DNA from: Mesorhizobium sp.
GTDB taxonomy: Bacteria > Pseudomonadota > Alphaproteobacteria > Rhizobiales > Rhizobiaceae
DNA: 64,000 nt
Direction: 5' to 3'
Assembly (NCBI RefSeq): GCF_016793485.1
Contig: NZ_JAEULZ010000016.1
Span: 1-64,000 of the forward strand
Shown here in pieces: positions 47,942 through 56,801 of the stretch. Every line of letters begins with the position of its first letter. The first letter of the stretch is position 1. The notes beneath the pieces are model-generated. The model did not search any database. It saw only the letters and a program-made list of their open reading frames with translations, and had not been told where the DNA came from. A program made the translations under genes and the position numbers.

Positions 47942-49554
47942 GACTGGCGCTCCATGGCGATGATGCGCCGCGCTGCATTCAGCCCGGGCGCTCCGGACAC
48001 GCCGCCACCCGGATGCGAGCCCGCGCCGCAGAGGTAGAGCCCATCGATCGGCGTGGAATAACCCTCGGCGCCGAAGGCCGGACGCGACATGAGCATCTGA
48101 TCAGCCTGCAACTCGCCGTGGTGCCAGTGGCCGCCCGGCATGCGGTAGCGGGCTTCGATGTCCGCAGGCGTCAGCAGTTCGGCGTGACGGACCGTCTTGC
48201 CGATGCCCGGCGAATGCTTTTCCAGCGCGCCCATGATCGCCTTGAGAAACTTTGGCTTTCCGCTCTCCCAACCTTCGCGCAGCCGATACGGCGCATACTG
48301 CACGACAGCCGAGAGGACACAGGCGCCGTCCGGCGCGAGCGAGGGATCGGCAAGGCTAGGAAGCGTGATCTCGAGGACGGGTTCGGCAGAGAACTCGCCA
48401 TATTTGGAGGGATTGAAGGCTCGCTCCACATGATCCGTCGAGGGCGCTATGACCAGCCTTCCCTTGAGACCAACGGCATCAACGCCCGCGAATTCGGGCA
48501 GGCGGTCAAGCGCCAGATGCAGCTTGGCCGCATCGCCGTGGTTGCGGATATTGCTGATCTTGCGCACGAACCCCGTGTCGAGTTCGCGCGGCCCGACTAG
48601 GTCGAGGAAGGTCGTGGACGGATCGGCTGCGGAGACCACAGTGGTTGCCGCAATCTCCTCCCCGTTTTCCAGAACGACACCAGTCGCACGTCCATTCTCG
48701 ACGAGAATCTTTATGATCGGCGCATCTGTTCGCAGGACCACTCCCGCCTTTGATGCCGCATCCGCAATCGCGGCGACGACACTGCCCATGCCGCCCTTGG
48801 GCACGAGTTGGGAGCCCGGCGCGCCGCCGATCTCGCCGGCAAAGCGATAATAGAGGCCGAGCAGGGAAGTCGGCGACCGCGGGCCGAGATGGCTGCCGAG
48901 CACCGCGTCGAAGGCGAGCAGCCCCTTCAACCTGTTGTCCGTCAGTTGTTCGTCGAGCAGGTCGGCGACATTCATCAGGATGACACGCAGGAAATCGCGC
49001 ATGTCTTCCTTGCCGAGCTTCTTCAGCGCCAGCACCGTTTGGCCCAGCGCCAAAGTCTCGGTAATCGACATCTTTCCGCGCAGGTCAGGCGGCCGACGCG
49101 AAAGGAAGGGCTTCAGGATTCCAGCGTAGCGAAACAGCTGTGCGCGAAGGTCCTTCCAGGCCGCTGCTTCGGCGGACGACGCGCCGACGAGCCCTTCGCC
49201 ATAAGCGCCGGTCAAAGTCAGCGGGCCGTCTTTAGCCGACAAAGAGACCGACGGAACTGCGTCTGCAGGTGCGAATTTCAGACCGTGCTTTTCGAGGTCC
49301 AGTTCCTTGACGACATCCGGGTGAAGCCGGTTGAGCAGATGCGCCACCGAGGACACGCGGAAGCCCGGCGCAAGCTCCTCGGTCCGGGCGCCGCCACCGA
49401 ACTCGGAAGCAGCTTCGAGAACCAGGACCTTGCGGCCCGACTTGGCAAGAAGCGCTGCACAGACGAGCCCGTTGTGCCCGCCGCCGATGACGATGACGTC
49501 ATGCCTGGCGGTCCAGCGCGAAGCCACCTGCTGTTGAGCATCAGATGACGTCAT
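47938..49554 (-). CDS. PYROXD2/phytoene-dehydrogenase-like FAD oxidoreductase (second copy)
   Basis: A 538-residue flavoprotein. The FAD loop VIGGGHNGLVCAALLAKSG lies near residues 21-40, followed by VLVLEAASEFGGGARTEE. The C-terminal FAD-binding end is LYLCGAGSHPGGGVSGAPG. It belongs to the group of amine/carotenoid-type dehydrogenases that includes human PYROXD2; substrates are mostly unknown. It is a paralogue of the gene upstream, whose stop it overlaps by 14 bp, and it overlaps the GcvT-like gene downstream by 4 bp. Carotenoid genes are absent, so carotenoid desaturation is unlikely. Confidence 0.88.
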   Translation of the reverse strand: MTSSDAQQQVASRWTARHDVIVIGGGHNGLVCAALLAKSGRKVLVLEAASEFGGGARTEELAPGFRVSSVAHLLNRLHPDVVKELDLEKHGLKFAPADAVPSVSLSAKDGPLTLTGAYGEGLVGASSAEAAAWKDLRAQLFRYAGILKPFLSRRPPDLRGKMSITETLALGQTVLALKKLGKEDMRDFLRVILMNVADLLDEQLTDNRLKGLLAFDAVLGSHLGPRSPTSLLGLYYRFAGEIGGAPGSQLVPKGGMGSVVAAIADAASKAGVVLRTDAPIIKILVENGRATGVVLENGEEIAATTVVSAADPSTTFLDLVGPRELDTGFVRKISNIRNHGDAAKLHLALDRLPEFAGVDAVGLKGRLVIAPSTDHVERAFNPSKYGEFSAEPVLEITLPSLADPSLAPDGACVLSAVVQYAPYRLREGWESGKPKFLKAIMGALEKHSPGIGKTVRHAELLTPADIEARYRMPGGHWHHGELQADQMLMSRPAFGAEGYSTPIDGLYLCGAGSHPGGGVSGAPGLNAARRIIAMERQS

Positions 49555-51160
49555 GGGCAGGGCTCATATGTCTGGTGGGCTTGGAAAGATCGCGCAGGAT
49601 TTCGGCTGCGGCGTTGCGGCCGGGAGCGCCCATGACGCCTCCGCCGGGATGGGTCGACGAACCGCAGATGTAGAGACCGCCGATCGGTGAACGGTATTGC
49701 GCATAGCCGGGTACGGGGCGGTTGAACAGCAACTGGTCGAAGGTCAGCTCGCCCTGGAAGATGTTGCCTTCGGTGAGACCGACCTCCGCCTCCAGTTCGC
49801 GTGGGGTGCGCACCTCCATGTGGATGATCCGGTCGCGGAAGCCCGGCGAATAGTCCGCGATCTGCGAGATCACCGTTTCGGCGAAGGCGTCGCGGTCGGC
49901 GTCCGTCCAGTCGCGCCCCTCGACCTTGGGCGGGCAGTACTGCACGAAGCAGGACATGAAGTGCTTGCCCGGCGGCGTCATGGTGGGATCGAGCGTGGTC
50001 GGGATCATCATGTCGAGGAACGGATCGGCCGACCAGCGCCCGGCCTTCCAGTCGTCGTAGGCACGTTCCATGCGCTCGACGGAGTCGGTGAAATGCAGGT
50101 CGCCGCGGATCGACGGCGCGTCCTTCGGCAGCGCGGGGAATTCCGGCAGCGAATCCAGCGCGATGTTCACCTTGCCGGACGAGCCCCTGATCTTGAAGTT
50201 CTTCACACGGCGCAGGAAGACGTCGGGCAGTTCCTTTTCCTCGACCAGTTTGAGGAAGGTGCGCTTCACGTCGGCATTGGAGATCACCAGCTTGCCACGG
50301 ATTTCCTCGCCGTTCGCAAGCACGATGCCTGTCGTCCGGCCATCCTTGACCAGAACCTTGTCCACTTCGGCACCGATGCGGATGGTGCCGCCGGAGGCCT
50401 GGAAGCTTTCCGAAAGCGCCTTGGTGATCGCGCCCATGCCGCCGCGCGCATAGCCCCACGCGCCGACCGAGCCATCAACCTCGCCCATATAGTGGTGGAG
50501 CAGCACGTAGGCCGTGCCGGGAGACATCGGACCCAGCGCGGTGCCGATGATCCCCGAGATCGAAAAATTCGCCTTGATGACGTCGGTCTCGAAATATTCG
50601 TCGAGGAATTCGGAGATCGACATGGTCCAGAAGCGGAGCGTCTCGGCCATCTGGCTTGGCCCGAGGTCGTGGAATTTCTTCGCGAGATACATGAGTTCGC
50701 CAACGTCGCGCGGCTTCAGGCTGGTCGGGTCGGGCGCGGTTCGCATCAGCAGCGGCTGGATGAAGCGGCACTGCCGCGTCACGTCGCGTGCGTAGCGATC
50801 GTAGGCCTCGGCGTCGCGCTTCGAGAAGCGGGCGAACTCCCGGCGATGCGCGTCGTGGTCGCGGTAGTTGGCCAGATAGTCGCCGTCGCGAGTGAAGACC
50901 GCGCCACCCTCGTAGGCGATGACTTGCAGGCCGAAGCGCGGCAGCTCCAGATCGCGCATGATCTCGGGGCGGAACAGCGAACAGACATAGGAACAGTTCG
51001 AGTAGAGAAAGCCCGGCGTCAGCGACCGGCTGACGGCCGCGCCGCCCACCCAGTCGTTCTTCTCGACCACCAGCACGTCCAGACCCGCCCGCTGCAGGTA
51101 GCAGGCGTTGACAAGTCCGTTATGGCCGCCGCCGATGACGATAGCGTCCCAAGTCTTCAT
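49541..51160 (-). CDS. PYROXD2/phytoene-dehydrogenase-like FAD oxidoreductase (first copy)
   Basis: First gene of the minus-strand operon, 539 residues. The FAD loop is IVIGGGHNGLVNACYLQRAG at residues 7-26, followed by VLVVEKNDWVGGAA. The C-terminal FAD end is LYICGSSTHPGGGVMGAPG. It is clearly related to the downstream flavoprotein and almost the same size, so the two may form a heteromeric enzyme or act on successive intermediates. The promoter region to its right holds operator copy 3, shared with the divergent methyltransferase gene. Confidence 0.88.
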   Translation of the reverse strand: MKTWDAIVIGGGHNGLVNACYLQRAGLDVLVVEKNDWVGGAAVSRSLTPGFLYSNCSYVCSLFRPEIMRDLELPRFGLQVIAYEGGAVFTRDGDYLANYRDHDAHRREFARFSKRDAEAYDRYARDVTRQCRFIQPLLMRTAPDPTSLKPRDVGELMYLAKKFHDLGPSQMAETLRFWTMSISEFLDEYFETDVIKANFSISGIIGTALGPMSPGTAYVLLHHYMGEVDGSVGAWGYARGGMGAITKALSESFQASGGTIRIGAEVDKVLVKDGRTTGIVLANGEEIRGKLVISNADVKRTFLKLVEEKELPDVFLRRVKNFKIRGSSGKVNIALDSLPEFPALPKDAPSIRGDLHFTDSVERMERAYDDWKAGRWSADPFLDMMIPTTLDPTMTPPGKHFMSCFVQYCPPKVEGRDWTDADRDAFAETVISQIADYSPGFRDRIIHMEVRTPRELEAEVGLTEGNIFQGELTFDQLLFNRPVPGYAQYRSPIGGLYICGSSTHPGGGVMGAPGRNAAAEILRDLSKPTRHMSPAHDVI

Positions 51161-51225
51161 CGTGGTTCAATTCCCCGTCGAATGCCGCAAATCTGGCACG
51201 CAGCAGGCAAAGCTGTCCAGCCATT

Positions 51226-51241
51226 TTGAATGAATGTTCAA
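51226..51241. promoter_or_regulatory. BetI-like operator copy 3, between the flavoprotein and methyltransferase operons
   Basis: TTGAATGAATGTTCAA, 65 bases before the minus-strand flavoprotein start and 87 bases before the methyltransferase start. It differs from copy 1 by a single base in 16 and shares the ACAA flank. The BetI-like gene itself lies in the plus-strand operon, so autoregulation is expected. Confidence 0.7.
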
Positions 51242-51328
51242 CAAATGAGGTTGCATTTTCCTGCGGCGGGGATAGGCTTGCGCCATGATCGCAAGTCCGA
51301 TCCGGGCTTGCCGCTTGGGAAGCGATCG

Positions 51329-52123
51329 ATGATCGACACGGCGGACGCCGCGCCGGAATATGACGACGAGGCCATTCGCTTCCTGGAGGCGCTGTGGGGT
51401 GATGGCTATCTGTCGCCGGGCGGCCCCGATGAGGTGGACCGCGTGGTCGAGGGCCTCGATCTCCGGGGCAAGACCATCCTCGACATCGGCTGCGGCTCCG
51501 GCGGAATAACCCTGCATCTTGTCGAGAAGCACAACGCGGCGCATGCAACGGGCTTCGACGTCGAACTGCCGGTCATCGAGGCTGCGCGACTGCGCGCGCG
51601 GAAACGCAGCCTGTCGGATCGCGCCATCTTCGTCCATGCCGCACCAGGGCCTCTTCCCTTCGCCGACGGCACGTTCGACATGGTGTTCTCCAAGGACGCG
51701 CTGCTGCACGTGCCAGACAAGGATGCGCTATTTGCAGAAATCTTTCGGGTCCTGAAGCCGGGCGGCGTGTTCGCGGCCTCGAACTGGATGATCGGTCACG
51801 ACAATGAGCCGTCACCCGACATGAAAGCCTATGTCGCCGCGGAAGGGCTGTCGTTCGCCATGGCGTCGCCAGTTCGCTACGCCGCGGCAATGAAGAGAGC
51901 AGGTTTCGAGGACGTCGAGACGCGCGACCGAAACCCCTGGTATCGCGACGTGGCGCGCAGGGAATTGGAGCAGTTGAAGGGGCCACTCTACGACAAGGTG
52001 GCGGCTGCGGTTGGCGCGCCCTATGTGGACAAGAATATCAAGACCTGGGAGGCCATGCAGAAGGTGCTTGACTCGGGCGAACATCGCCCCACCCATCTGC
52101 GCGGCTGGAAGCCCCTAAAGTAG
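51329..52123 (+). CDS. Class I SAM-dependent methyltransferase
   Basis: A 264-residue methyltransferase. The start at 51329 ([18 protein letters not shown]) is preferred over an upstream frame that would run into the operator. SAM-binding motif I is [10 protein letters not shown] near residue 50, the acidic motif follows in ATGFDVEL, and the post-motif [20 protein letters not shown] is typical of ubiquinone/sarcosine-type small-molecule N-methyltransferases. The C-terminal half includes a region like phosphoethanolamine or glycine N-methyltransferases, but the substrate is not determined. It is the first gene of an operon with the BetI-like regulator, which begins 16 bp after its stop. Confidence 0.88.
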   Translation: MIDTADAAPEYDDEAIRFLEALWGDGYLSPGGPDEVDRVVEGLDLRGKTILDIGCGSGGITLHLVEKHNAAHATGFDVELPVIEAARLRARKRSLSDRAIFVHAAPGPLPFADGTFDMVFSKDALLHVPDKDALFAEIFRVLKPGGVFAASNWMIGHDNEPSPDMKAYVAAEGLSFAMASPVRYAAAMKRAGFEDVETRDRNPWYRDVARRELEQLKGPLYDKVAAAVGAPYVDKNIKTWEAMQKVLDSGEHRPTHLRGWKPLK

Positions 52124-52139
52124 CTGGAACATGTGAACG

Positions 52140-52817
52140 ATGACCGTCGAAACCCTGAAGCCGCCGACAGTCGAGACGGAGAAGCGCGGGCGGAAGGCCT
52201 CGAAGGAAACGCGACGCCATCAGTTGATCGAGGCGACGATCGATTCGCTCGCCAAACGCGGGTTCGCCGAGACGACCATGGCCGATGTCGCCGACGGCGC
52301 CGGCCTTTCCCGGGGCATCGTGAACTTTCATTTCGAGAGCAAGGAAAAGCTGCTCGTCGCCACGCTTCAGTACATGGCCGACGAATATGCCGCGCATTGG
52401 CGTTCAGCCCTTATGAAGGCAGGTGAAGATCCAGCGCGACAGCTTGCGGTGCTGGTGGCGGCGGACTTCGACCGCGCCATCTGCAACAAGCGAAAGCTCG
52501 CTGCCTGGTGCGCCTTCTGGGGCGAGGCGAAGTCGCGGCCGACCTACCAGGCGCTTTGCGGCGCCCGCGACCAAGCCTACCAGGATGTTTTCGTCGATAT
52601 CTGCAGCAGACTGCAGGCGGACGGCAATTACGACCTCGATCCGCAGAGCACGGCCCTTGGCCTTTCGGCAATGCTGGAAGGCCTTTGGCTGCGCCTGATG
52701 ATGGGCACCGAGGACCTGACCCGGGAAAGCGCGCATCGCGCTGCCGAGGACTTTCTGGCGTCCGTCTTTCCGAAGCATTTTTTGCGCAACGGCCGGCGCT
52801 CATCGACGGCGGCATAA
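52140..52817 (+). CDS. BetI-like TetR-family transcriptional repressor
   Basis: A 225-residue TetR-family protein. The DNA-binding domain spans about residues 24-75: RRHQLIEATIDSLAKRGFAE, then TTMADVADGAGLSRGIVNFH, whose recognition helix and NFHF motif match BetI, the choline-responsive repressor. The C-terminal ligand domain also resembles BetI (LAAWCAFWGEAKSRPTYQAL). No choline or betaine aldehyde dehydrogenase gene is in the window, so the effector may differ. I infer that it binds the three TTGAATGNNYRTTCAA boxes, one of which sits in its own operon promoter. Confidence 0.88.
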   Translation: MTVETLKPPTVETEKRGRKASKETRRHQLIEATIDSLAKRGFAETTMADVADGAGLSRGIVNFHFESKEKLLVATLQYMADEYAAHWRSALMKAGEDPARQLAVLVAADFDRAICNKRKLAAWCAFWGEAKSRPTYQALCGARDQAYQDVFVDICSRLQADGNYDLDPQSTALGLSAMLEGLWLRLMMGTEDLTRESAHRAAEDFLASVFPKHFLRNGRRSSTAA

Positions 52818-52840
52818 CAACAACGACACAAGGGGAAAAG

Positions 52841-53926
52841 ATGATGAAAGCTAGGAAGAGCAGAATCGCAATCACGCTTGCCGTGGCAACCGCGCTGCTG
52901 GGTTCGGTGGCGGGCGTTGTGACGGCGCAAGACAACGAACTGGTGATCTTCGACTGGTCCGGTTACGAGGCGCCGGAATTCCATCCCGGCTACGTCGCCA
53001 AATACGGACAGTCGCCAACCTTCACCTTCTTCGGCGACGAGGACGAGGCGTTCGAAAAGATGCGGGCGGGCTTCAAGACCGATCTCGCCCACCCTTGTTC
53101 GCAAAGCGTGGTGAAGTGGCGCGAGGCCGGCCTGCTGCAGCCGCTCGACACGTCGAAGATCACCGGCTGGAACGATCTCAACCCCGGCATCATGGCGATG
53201 AAGAACCTCGCCACCGACGCGAGCGGCGTCGCCTGGTTCATGCCCTGGGACTGGGGCAACACGCTCCTGACCTACAACAGCGAGAAGGTGCCGGCCGAAG
53301 ACATCAAGTCGCTCAAGATCCTGGCCGACCCGAAGTACAAGGATCGCATTTCCCTCCCCGACAATGTCGACGATGCCTATGCGCTCGGATCACTGGCCAT
53401 CGGCTTGAAGGACTGGACGGCGATGACCGACGAGCAGTTCAAGCAGGCTTCGGATTTCCTGCGTGAGGTTCACAAGAACGTACGGCTCTATTGGACTGAC
53501 AATACCGACATCGTCCAGGCGCTGAGCGGCGGTGAGATCGACCTGGCATGGGCCTGGAACGACGCCGCGGTGCAGTCGGCGCTGGCTGGCGCGCCTATCA
53601 AGAATACGCGCGACACCGAGGAGGGTCAGTCCACCTGGGTCTGCGGCTACGTTCTGTTGAAGGACGCGCCTGGCAGCACCGAGAAGGCCTATGACTTCCT
53701 GAACTCGATCAACACGCCGGAAGTGGCTAGCTTCCTGCTGTCGGATTGGGGTTACGGCCACGCGGACTCCAAGTCCATGGCGACGATCGACCCCGCGGTG
53801 GTCAAGGCGCAGGGATATGGCGACGTCGAGAAATTCGTCGACAAGACGTTGTTCCAGTCGCCTGTTCCGGCAGAACTGAAGCAGAAGATGATCGAGGAAT
53901 TCGAGAAGATCAAAGCCGGCTACTGA
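52841..53926 (+). CDS. Polyamine-type ABC transporter periplasmic binding protein (PotD-like)
   Basis: A 361-residue precursor with a Sec signal peptide (basic start, hydrophobic core ending VVTAQ, mature chain from about DNELVIFDWSGYE). AGGGGAAAAG precedes the start. The mature protein resembles spermidine/putrescine binding proteins, with ligand-site stretches such as WFMPWDWGNTLLTYN and RLYWTDNTDIVQALSGGEI. No permease gene is adjacent, whereas the permease-ATPase operon at 34802-37639 has no binding protein. Both are downstream of matching operators, so they probably form one importer. Confidence 0.9.
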   Translation: MMKARKSRIAITLAVATALLGSVAGVVTAQDNELVIFDWSGYEAPEFHPGYVAKYGQSPTFTFFGDEDEAFEKMRAGFKTDLAHPCSQSVVKWREAGLLQPLDTSKITGWNDLNPGIMAMKNLATDASGVAWFMPWDWGNTLLTYNSEKVPAEDIKSLKILADPKYKDRISLPDNVDDAYALGSLAIGLKDWTAMTDEQFKQASDFLREVHKNVRLYWTDNTDIVQALSGGEIDLAWAWNDAAVQSALAGAPIKNTRDTEEGQSTWVCGYVLLKDAPGSTEKAYDFLNSINTPEVASFLLSDWGYGHADSKSMATIDPAVVKAQGYGDVEKFVDKTLFQSPVPAELKQKMIEEFEKIKAGY

Positions 53927-53950
53927 CCGGATTGATAAGGAGCCGGCCGC

Positions 53951-55213
53951 ATGGCGAAAATCGTCGTGATCGGGGCCGGCTTCTGTGGCCTGAGCGCCGC
54001 GCTGGCGCTCAGGCAGGCAGGGGTTGATGTCACCGTCCTGGAGGCACGCGGTCGTGTCGGCGGCCGCGTAGAGGCTCAGCCGAACGGGCTGGGTGAAATC
54101 GTCGACACCGGCGGCCAGTTCATCTGCGACGACATGCCGGAGGTGATGAAGCTGGCGCGCCGCAATGGTGCTACGCTCGTCGAGTCCGACTTTACCGGCA
54201 ATTACGTCACGCAACCACAGACGTCGCTCGAACAGGCGGAGCGCGCCCGCTCGGGATCGACGGCGTTGCGCGAGCGCATGAGCGCTCTACCGCCGGACGA
54301 CCCATCGCTGTCCGGACTGACTGTCGCAGGCTGGCTGGCCCGTCAGGACGAATCGGAGGACGTGAAGGCGGCCTTCAGGACAATGATCGAAGGCCTGTGG
54401 TGCGTCAGCCTCGAGATCATGCCGGCCTGGTATCTCATTGACAACGACAGACGCATCACGAACGAGGTCGGCGAATTGCAATATTCGCTCGCTGGCACGA
54501 TGCAGGCTTTGGCCGACCAGTTGGCAGAAGAACTGGGCGCAAGCATTCGGCTGTCGGAACCTGCAATTAGAATCGAACATGGCTCGAGCGGCGTTCGCGT
54601 GCTGACCGACAAAGCCGCCTACGAAGCCGATGCAGCGCTGGTCGCTGTGCCTCCGATGACGGCGCGACGGATCGACTATGAGCCGGCCCTGTCTCTGCGA
54701 TTGAGCAAGGCTCTTGGCGCATGGCAAAGCGGCGCGGTCATCAAGGTGCTGGCACGCTACGCAAAACCGTTCTGGCGCGAGAAGGGCGTGAGCGGCATGG
54801 TGATGTGGCGGGAGCCTTCGGGGCTGTTCGCCTTCGATTCCAGCCGTGACATCAACCACCCGCAGCTTACCTTTTTCGTCGGCGGCCCTCTTGCCACGGA
54901 ATGGACCCGGTATGGCGAGCAGGCGATCCGTGACGCAGCCAAGGCAAAGCTTGTCACCGCGCTCGGGCCCGAGGCCGCCGATCCGCTCGACATGACAGTC
55001 CGCGACTGGACCGGCGATCGCTGGAGCGGCGGTGCCTATAGCGACGTGATCGTGGACATGGCGGCCCGGGACGCCGAAAGCGTCATCCGGACGGGGGCAC
55101 CGCCGCTTTTCTTCGCTTCGTCGGAATTGTCGCCGTCCTTTCCCGGCTACGTCGAGGGGGCGATCGTTTCGGGACGGCAGGTGGCGGCCAGGATCGTATC
55201 CGCCCTCGGCTAA
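53951..55213 (+). CDS. Flavin-containing amine oxidase family protein
   Basis: A 420-residue FAD amine oxidase. The dinucleotide loop is IVVIGAGFCGLSAALALRQAG, read from residue 4, followed by VTVLEARGRVGGRVE, the characteristic second FAD segment. The C-terminal FAD part is FFASSELSPSFPGYVEGAI. It probably oxidises a primary, secondary or tertiary amine to imine with H2O2 or another acceptor. It starts 24 bp after the binding-protein gene and closes the operator-linked operon. There is no signal peptide, so it is cytoplasmic. Confidence 0.88.
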   Translation: MAKIVVIGAGFCGLSAALALRQAGVDVTVLEARGRVGGRVEAQPNGLGEIVDTGGQFICDDMPEVMKLARRNGATLVESDFTGNYVTQPQTSLEQAERARSGSTALRERMSALPPDDPSLSGLTVAGWLARQDESEDVKAAFRTMIEGLWCVSLEIMPAWYLIDNDRRITNEVGELQYSLAGTMQALADQLAEELGASIRLSEPAIRIEHGSSGVRVLTDKAAYEADAALVAVPPMTARRIDYEPALSLRLSKALGAWQSGAVIKVLARYAKPFWREKGVSGMVMWREPSGLFAFDSSRDINHPQLTFFVGGPLATEWTRYGEQAIRDAAKAKLVTALGPEAADPLDMTVRDWTGDRWSGGAYSDVIVDMAARDAESVIRTGAPPLFFASSELSPSFPGYVEGAIVSGRQVAARIVSALG

Positions 55214-55289
55214 TCCGCTGATACGTCAGCCACCATGGACAAGCCTCGACAGCCGTGGCACGAACGCCGGGCGAGCGGGGGGTTTCGAC

Positions 55290-56714
55290 ATGTCCGTCAC
55301 ACAGCAATCCAACTCCACAAAGTCACCGGGAACCGAGACTTTGACCGGCCCCTTGCTGGTCGTGTTGGCGGTGGTCGTCGTCGCCGGACTGCTGTTTGGC
55401 TATGACCAGGGCGTCATATCGGGCGCGCTCGACGGCATAAAAAGACAATTCAGCCTGAGCGCCATCCTGGTCGAGGTGGTGACAAGCTGGGTTACGCTCG
55501 GCGCGCTTGTCGGGTCGCTGGGCGGAGGCTGGTTGGCCGACCATTACGGGCGCCGCCGCGCGGTGCTCATCGCGGGTGCCCTGTTCGTGGTCGGCGCACT
55601 GCTACAGGCCACCGCACCGGACGTGACGCTGCTCGTGTTCGGCCGCCTCGTCGTTGGCTTCGGCGTCGGCGTCGCGGCGGTGGCGGCTCCGCTTTACGGC
55701 TCGGAACTCGCGCCCGCAGCGCATCGTGGACGCTTTGTCGCTGCGTACCAGCTCGCGATCACCATCGGCATCTTCCTTGCCTACCTGGTGAATGCGGGGC
55801 TCGCCGCCGATGGCGACTGGCGCTGGATGCTTGGAATTTCGCTGGTCCCCGGCGTGCTGCTCGTTCTGGTCGGCTCGCTTGGCGTGGAATCGCCACGCTG
55901 GCTGGTGAAGATGGGCCGGCGCGACGAGGCGCGGGCCGTGCTTGGCAAGGTCTGGCCCGGAGAGGACAATACGGCGCGGCTCACAGCGATCGAGCACACG
56001 CTGGACGAAGAAGCCGGCAAGGCGTCATGGCGCGAGGTCTTCGACCCTGCATGGCGCAAGCCGTTGGTGATTGCGCTCGGGCTCGCGATCTTCCAGCAGA
56101 TCACCGGCATCAACGCGATCATCTACTACGCCAACCAGATTTTTGCGGCCGCCGGCTTTTCCACCGCCGCGCAGCAGACGACCGCCACCACTTGGGCTGT
56201 AGGCGGCGTGAATGTCGCCGCAACCTTCATCGCCATCGCCTTCATCGACAAGCTCGGTCGCCGGCCTCTGCTTCTTGTCGGGCTTGTCGGCATGGGCCTG
56301 GCACTGCTCGTGGTGGGTCTCGCCTTCCTGTCGATCGACGGCGAACCCGCTGGACAGGGGCCAACAACGGCCGGCATCGTGACGCTCATCGCGCTGGTGG
56401 TCTTCATTGTCTCGTTCGCCTTCTCGCTTGGGCCTGTCGTATGGACCGTCATCAACGAGATATTCCCGGGCAAGGTGCGTGGTCGCGCGGTTGCGGTGGC
56501 GACGGCCGTAAACTGGGGCTCGGCCTTCCTAGTCAGCCAGTTCTTCCTGACCCTGATCGAAGCCATCGGAAAATCCACCACCTTCTGGCTGTTTGCCTTC
56601 TTCTGCGCGGTCGGATGGGTCTGGGTTTACCGTACCGTGCCGGAGACGAAGGGGCGATCGCTTGAGGAGATCGAGCGTAGCTGGACCGGGCAAGCCGCCC
56701 CGGCGGCGGTCTAA
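55290..56714 (+). CDS. Sugar-porter MFS transporter
   Basis: A 474-residue permease with 12 helices of the sugar:proton symporter type (XylE/GalP/AraE). Family signatures are FGYDQGVISGAL after helix 1, GGWLADHYGRRRAVL (motif A), the PESPRWL-like variant GVESPRWLVKMGR at the end of helix 6, LAIFQQITGINAIIYYA in helix 7, and VPETKGRSLEEIE at the C-terminus. The substrate is a sugar or polyol, not further defined. It lies 76 bp after the amine oxidase and 87 bp before gnd, so it may form a sugar-use pair with gnd. Confidence 0.93.
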   Translation: MSVTQQSNSTKSPGTETLTGPLLVVLAVVVVAGLLFGYDQGVISGALDGIKRQFSLSAILVEVVTSWVTLGALVGSLGGGWLADHYGRRRAVLIAGALFVVGALLQATAPDVTLLVFGRLVVGFGVGVAAVAAPLYGSELAPAAHRGRFVAAYQLAITIGIFLAYLVNAGLAADGDWRWMLGISLVPGVLLVLVGSLGVESPRWLVKMGRRDEARAVLGKVWPGEDNTARLTAIEHTLDEEAGKASWREVFDPAWRKPLVIALGLAIFQQITGINAIIYYANQIFAAAGFSTAAQQTTATTWAVGGVNVAATFIAIAFIDKLGRRPLLLVGLVGMGLALLVVGLAFLSIDGEPAGQGPTTAGIVTLIALVVFIVSFAFSLGPVVWTVINEIFPGKVRGRAVAVATAVNWGSAFLVSQFFLTLIEAIGKSTTFWLFAFFCAVGWVWVYRTVPETKGRSLEEIERSWTGQAAPAAV

Positions 56715-56801
56715 AAACTGGTCGGATGTCCGCATTGTCAAATTGCTGAATCTGGTTTCGACTAGACGCTGACAGGCGGAACGCAAAAAGAGGTCATGAA
56801 A

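Noticed and set aside
47938-51160. Carotenoid biosynthesis (phytoene desaturases)
   Set aside because: No phytoene synthase, cyclase or GGPP synthase gene is in the window; PYROXD2-like assignment fits the motifs and context better.
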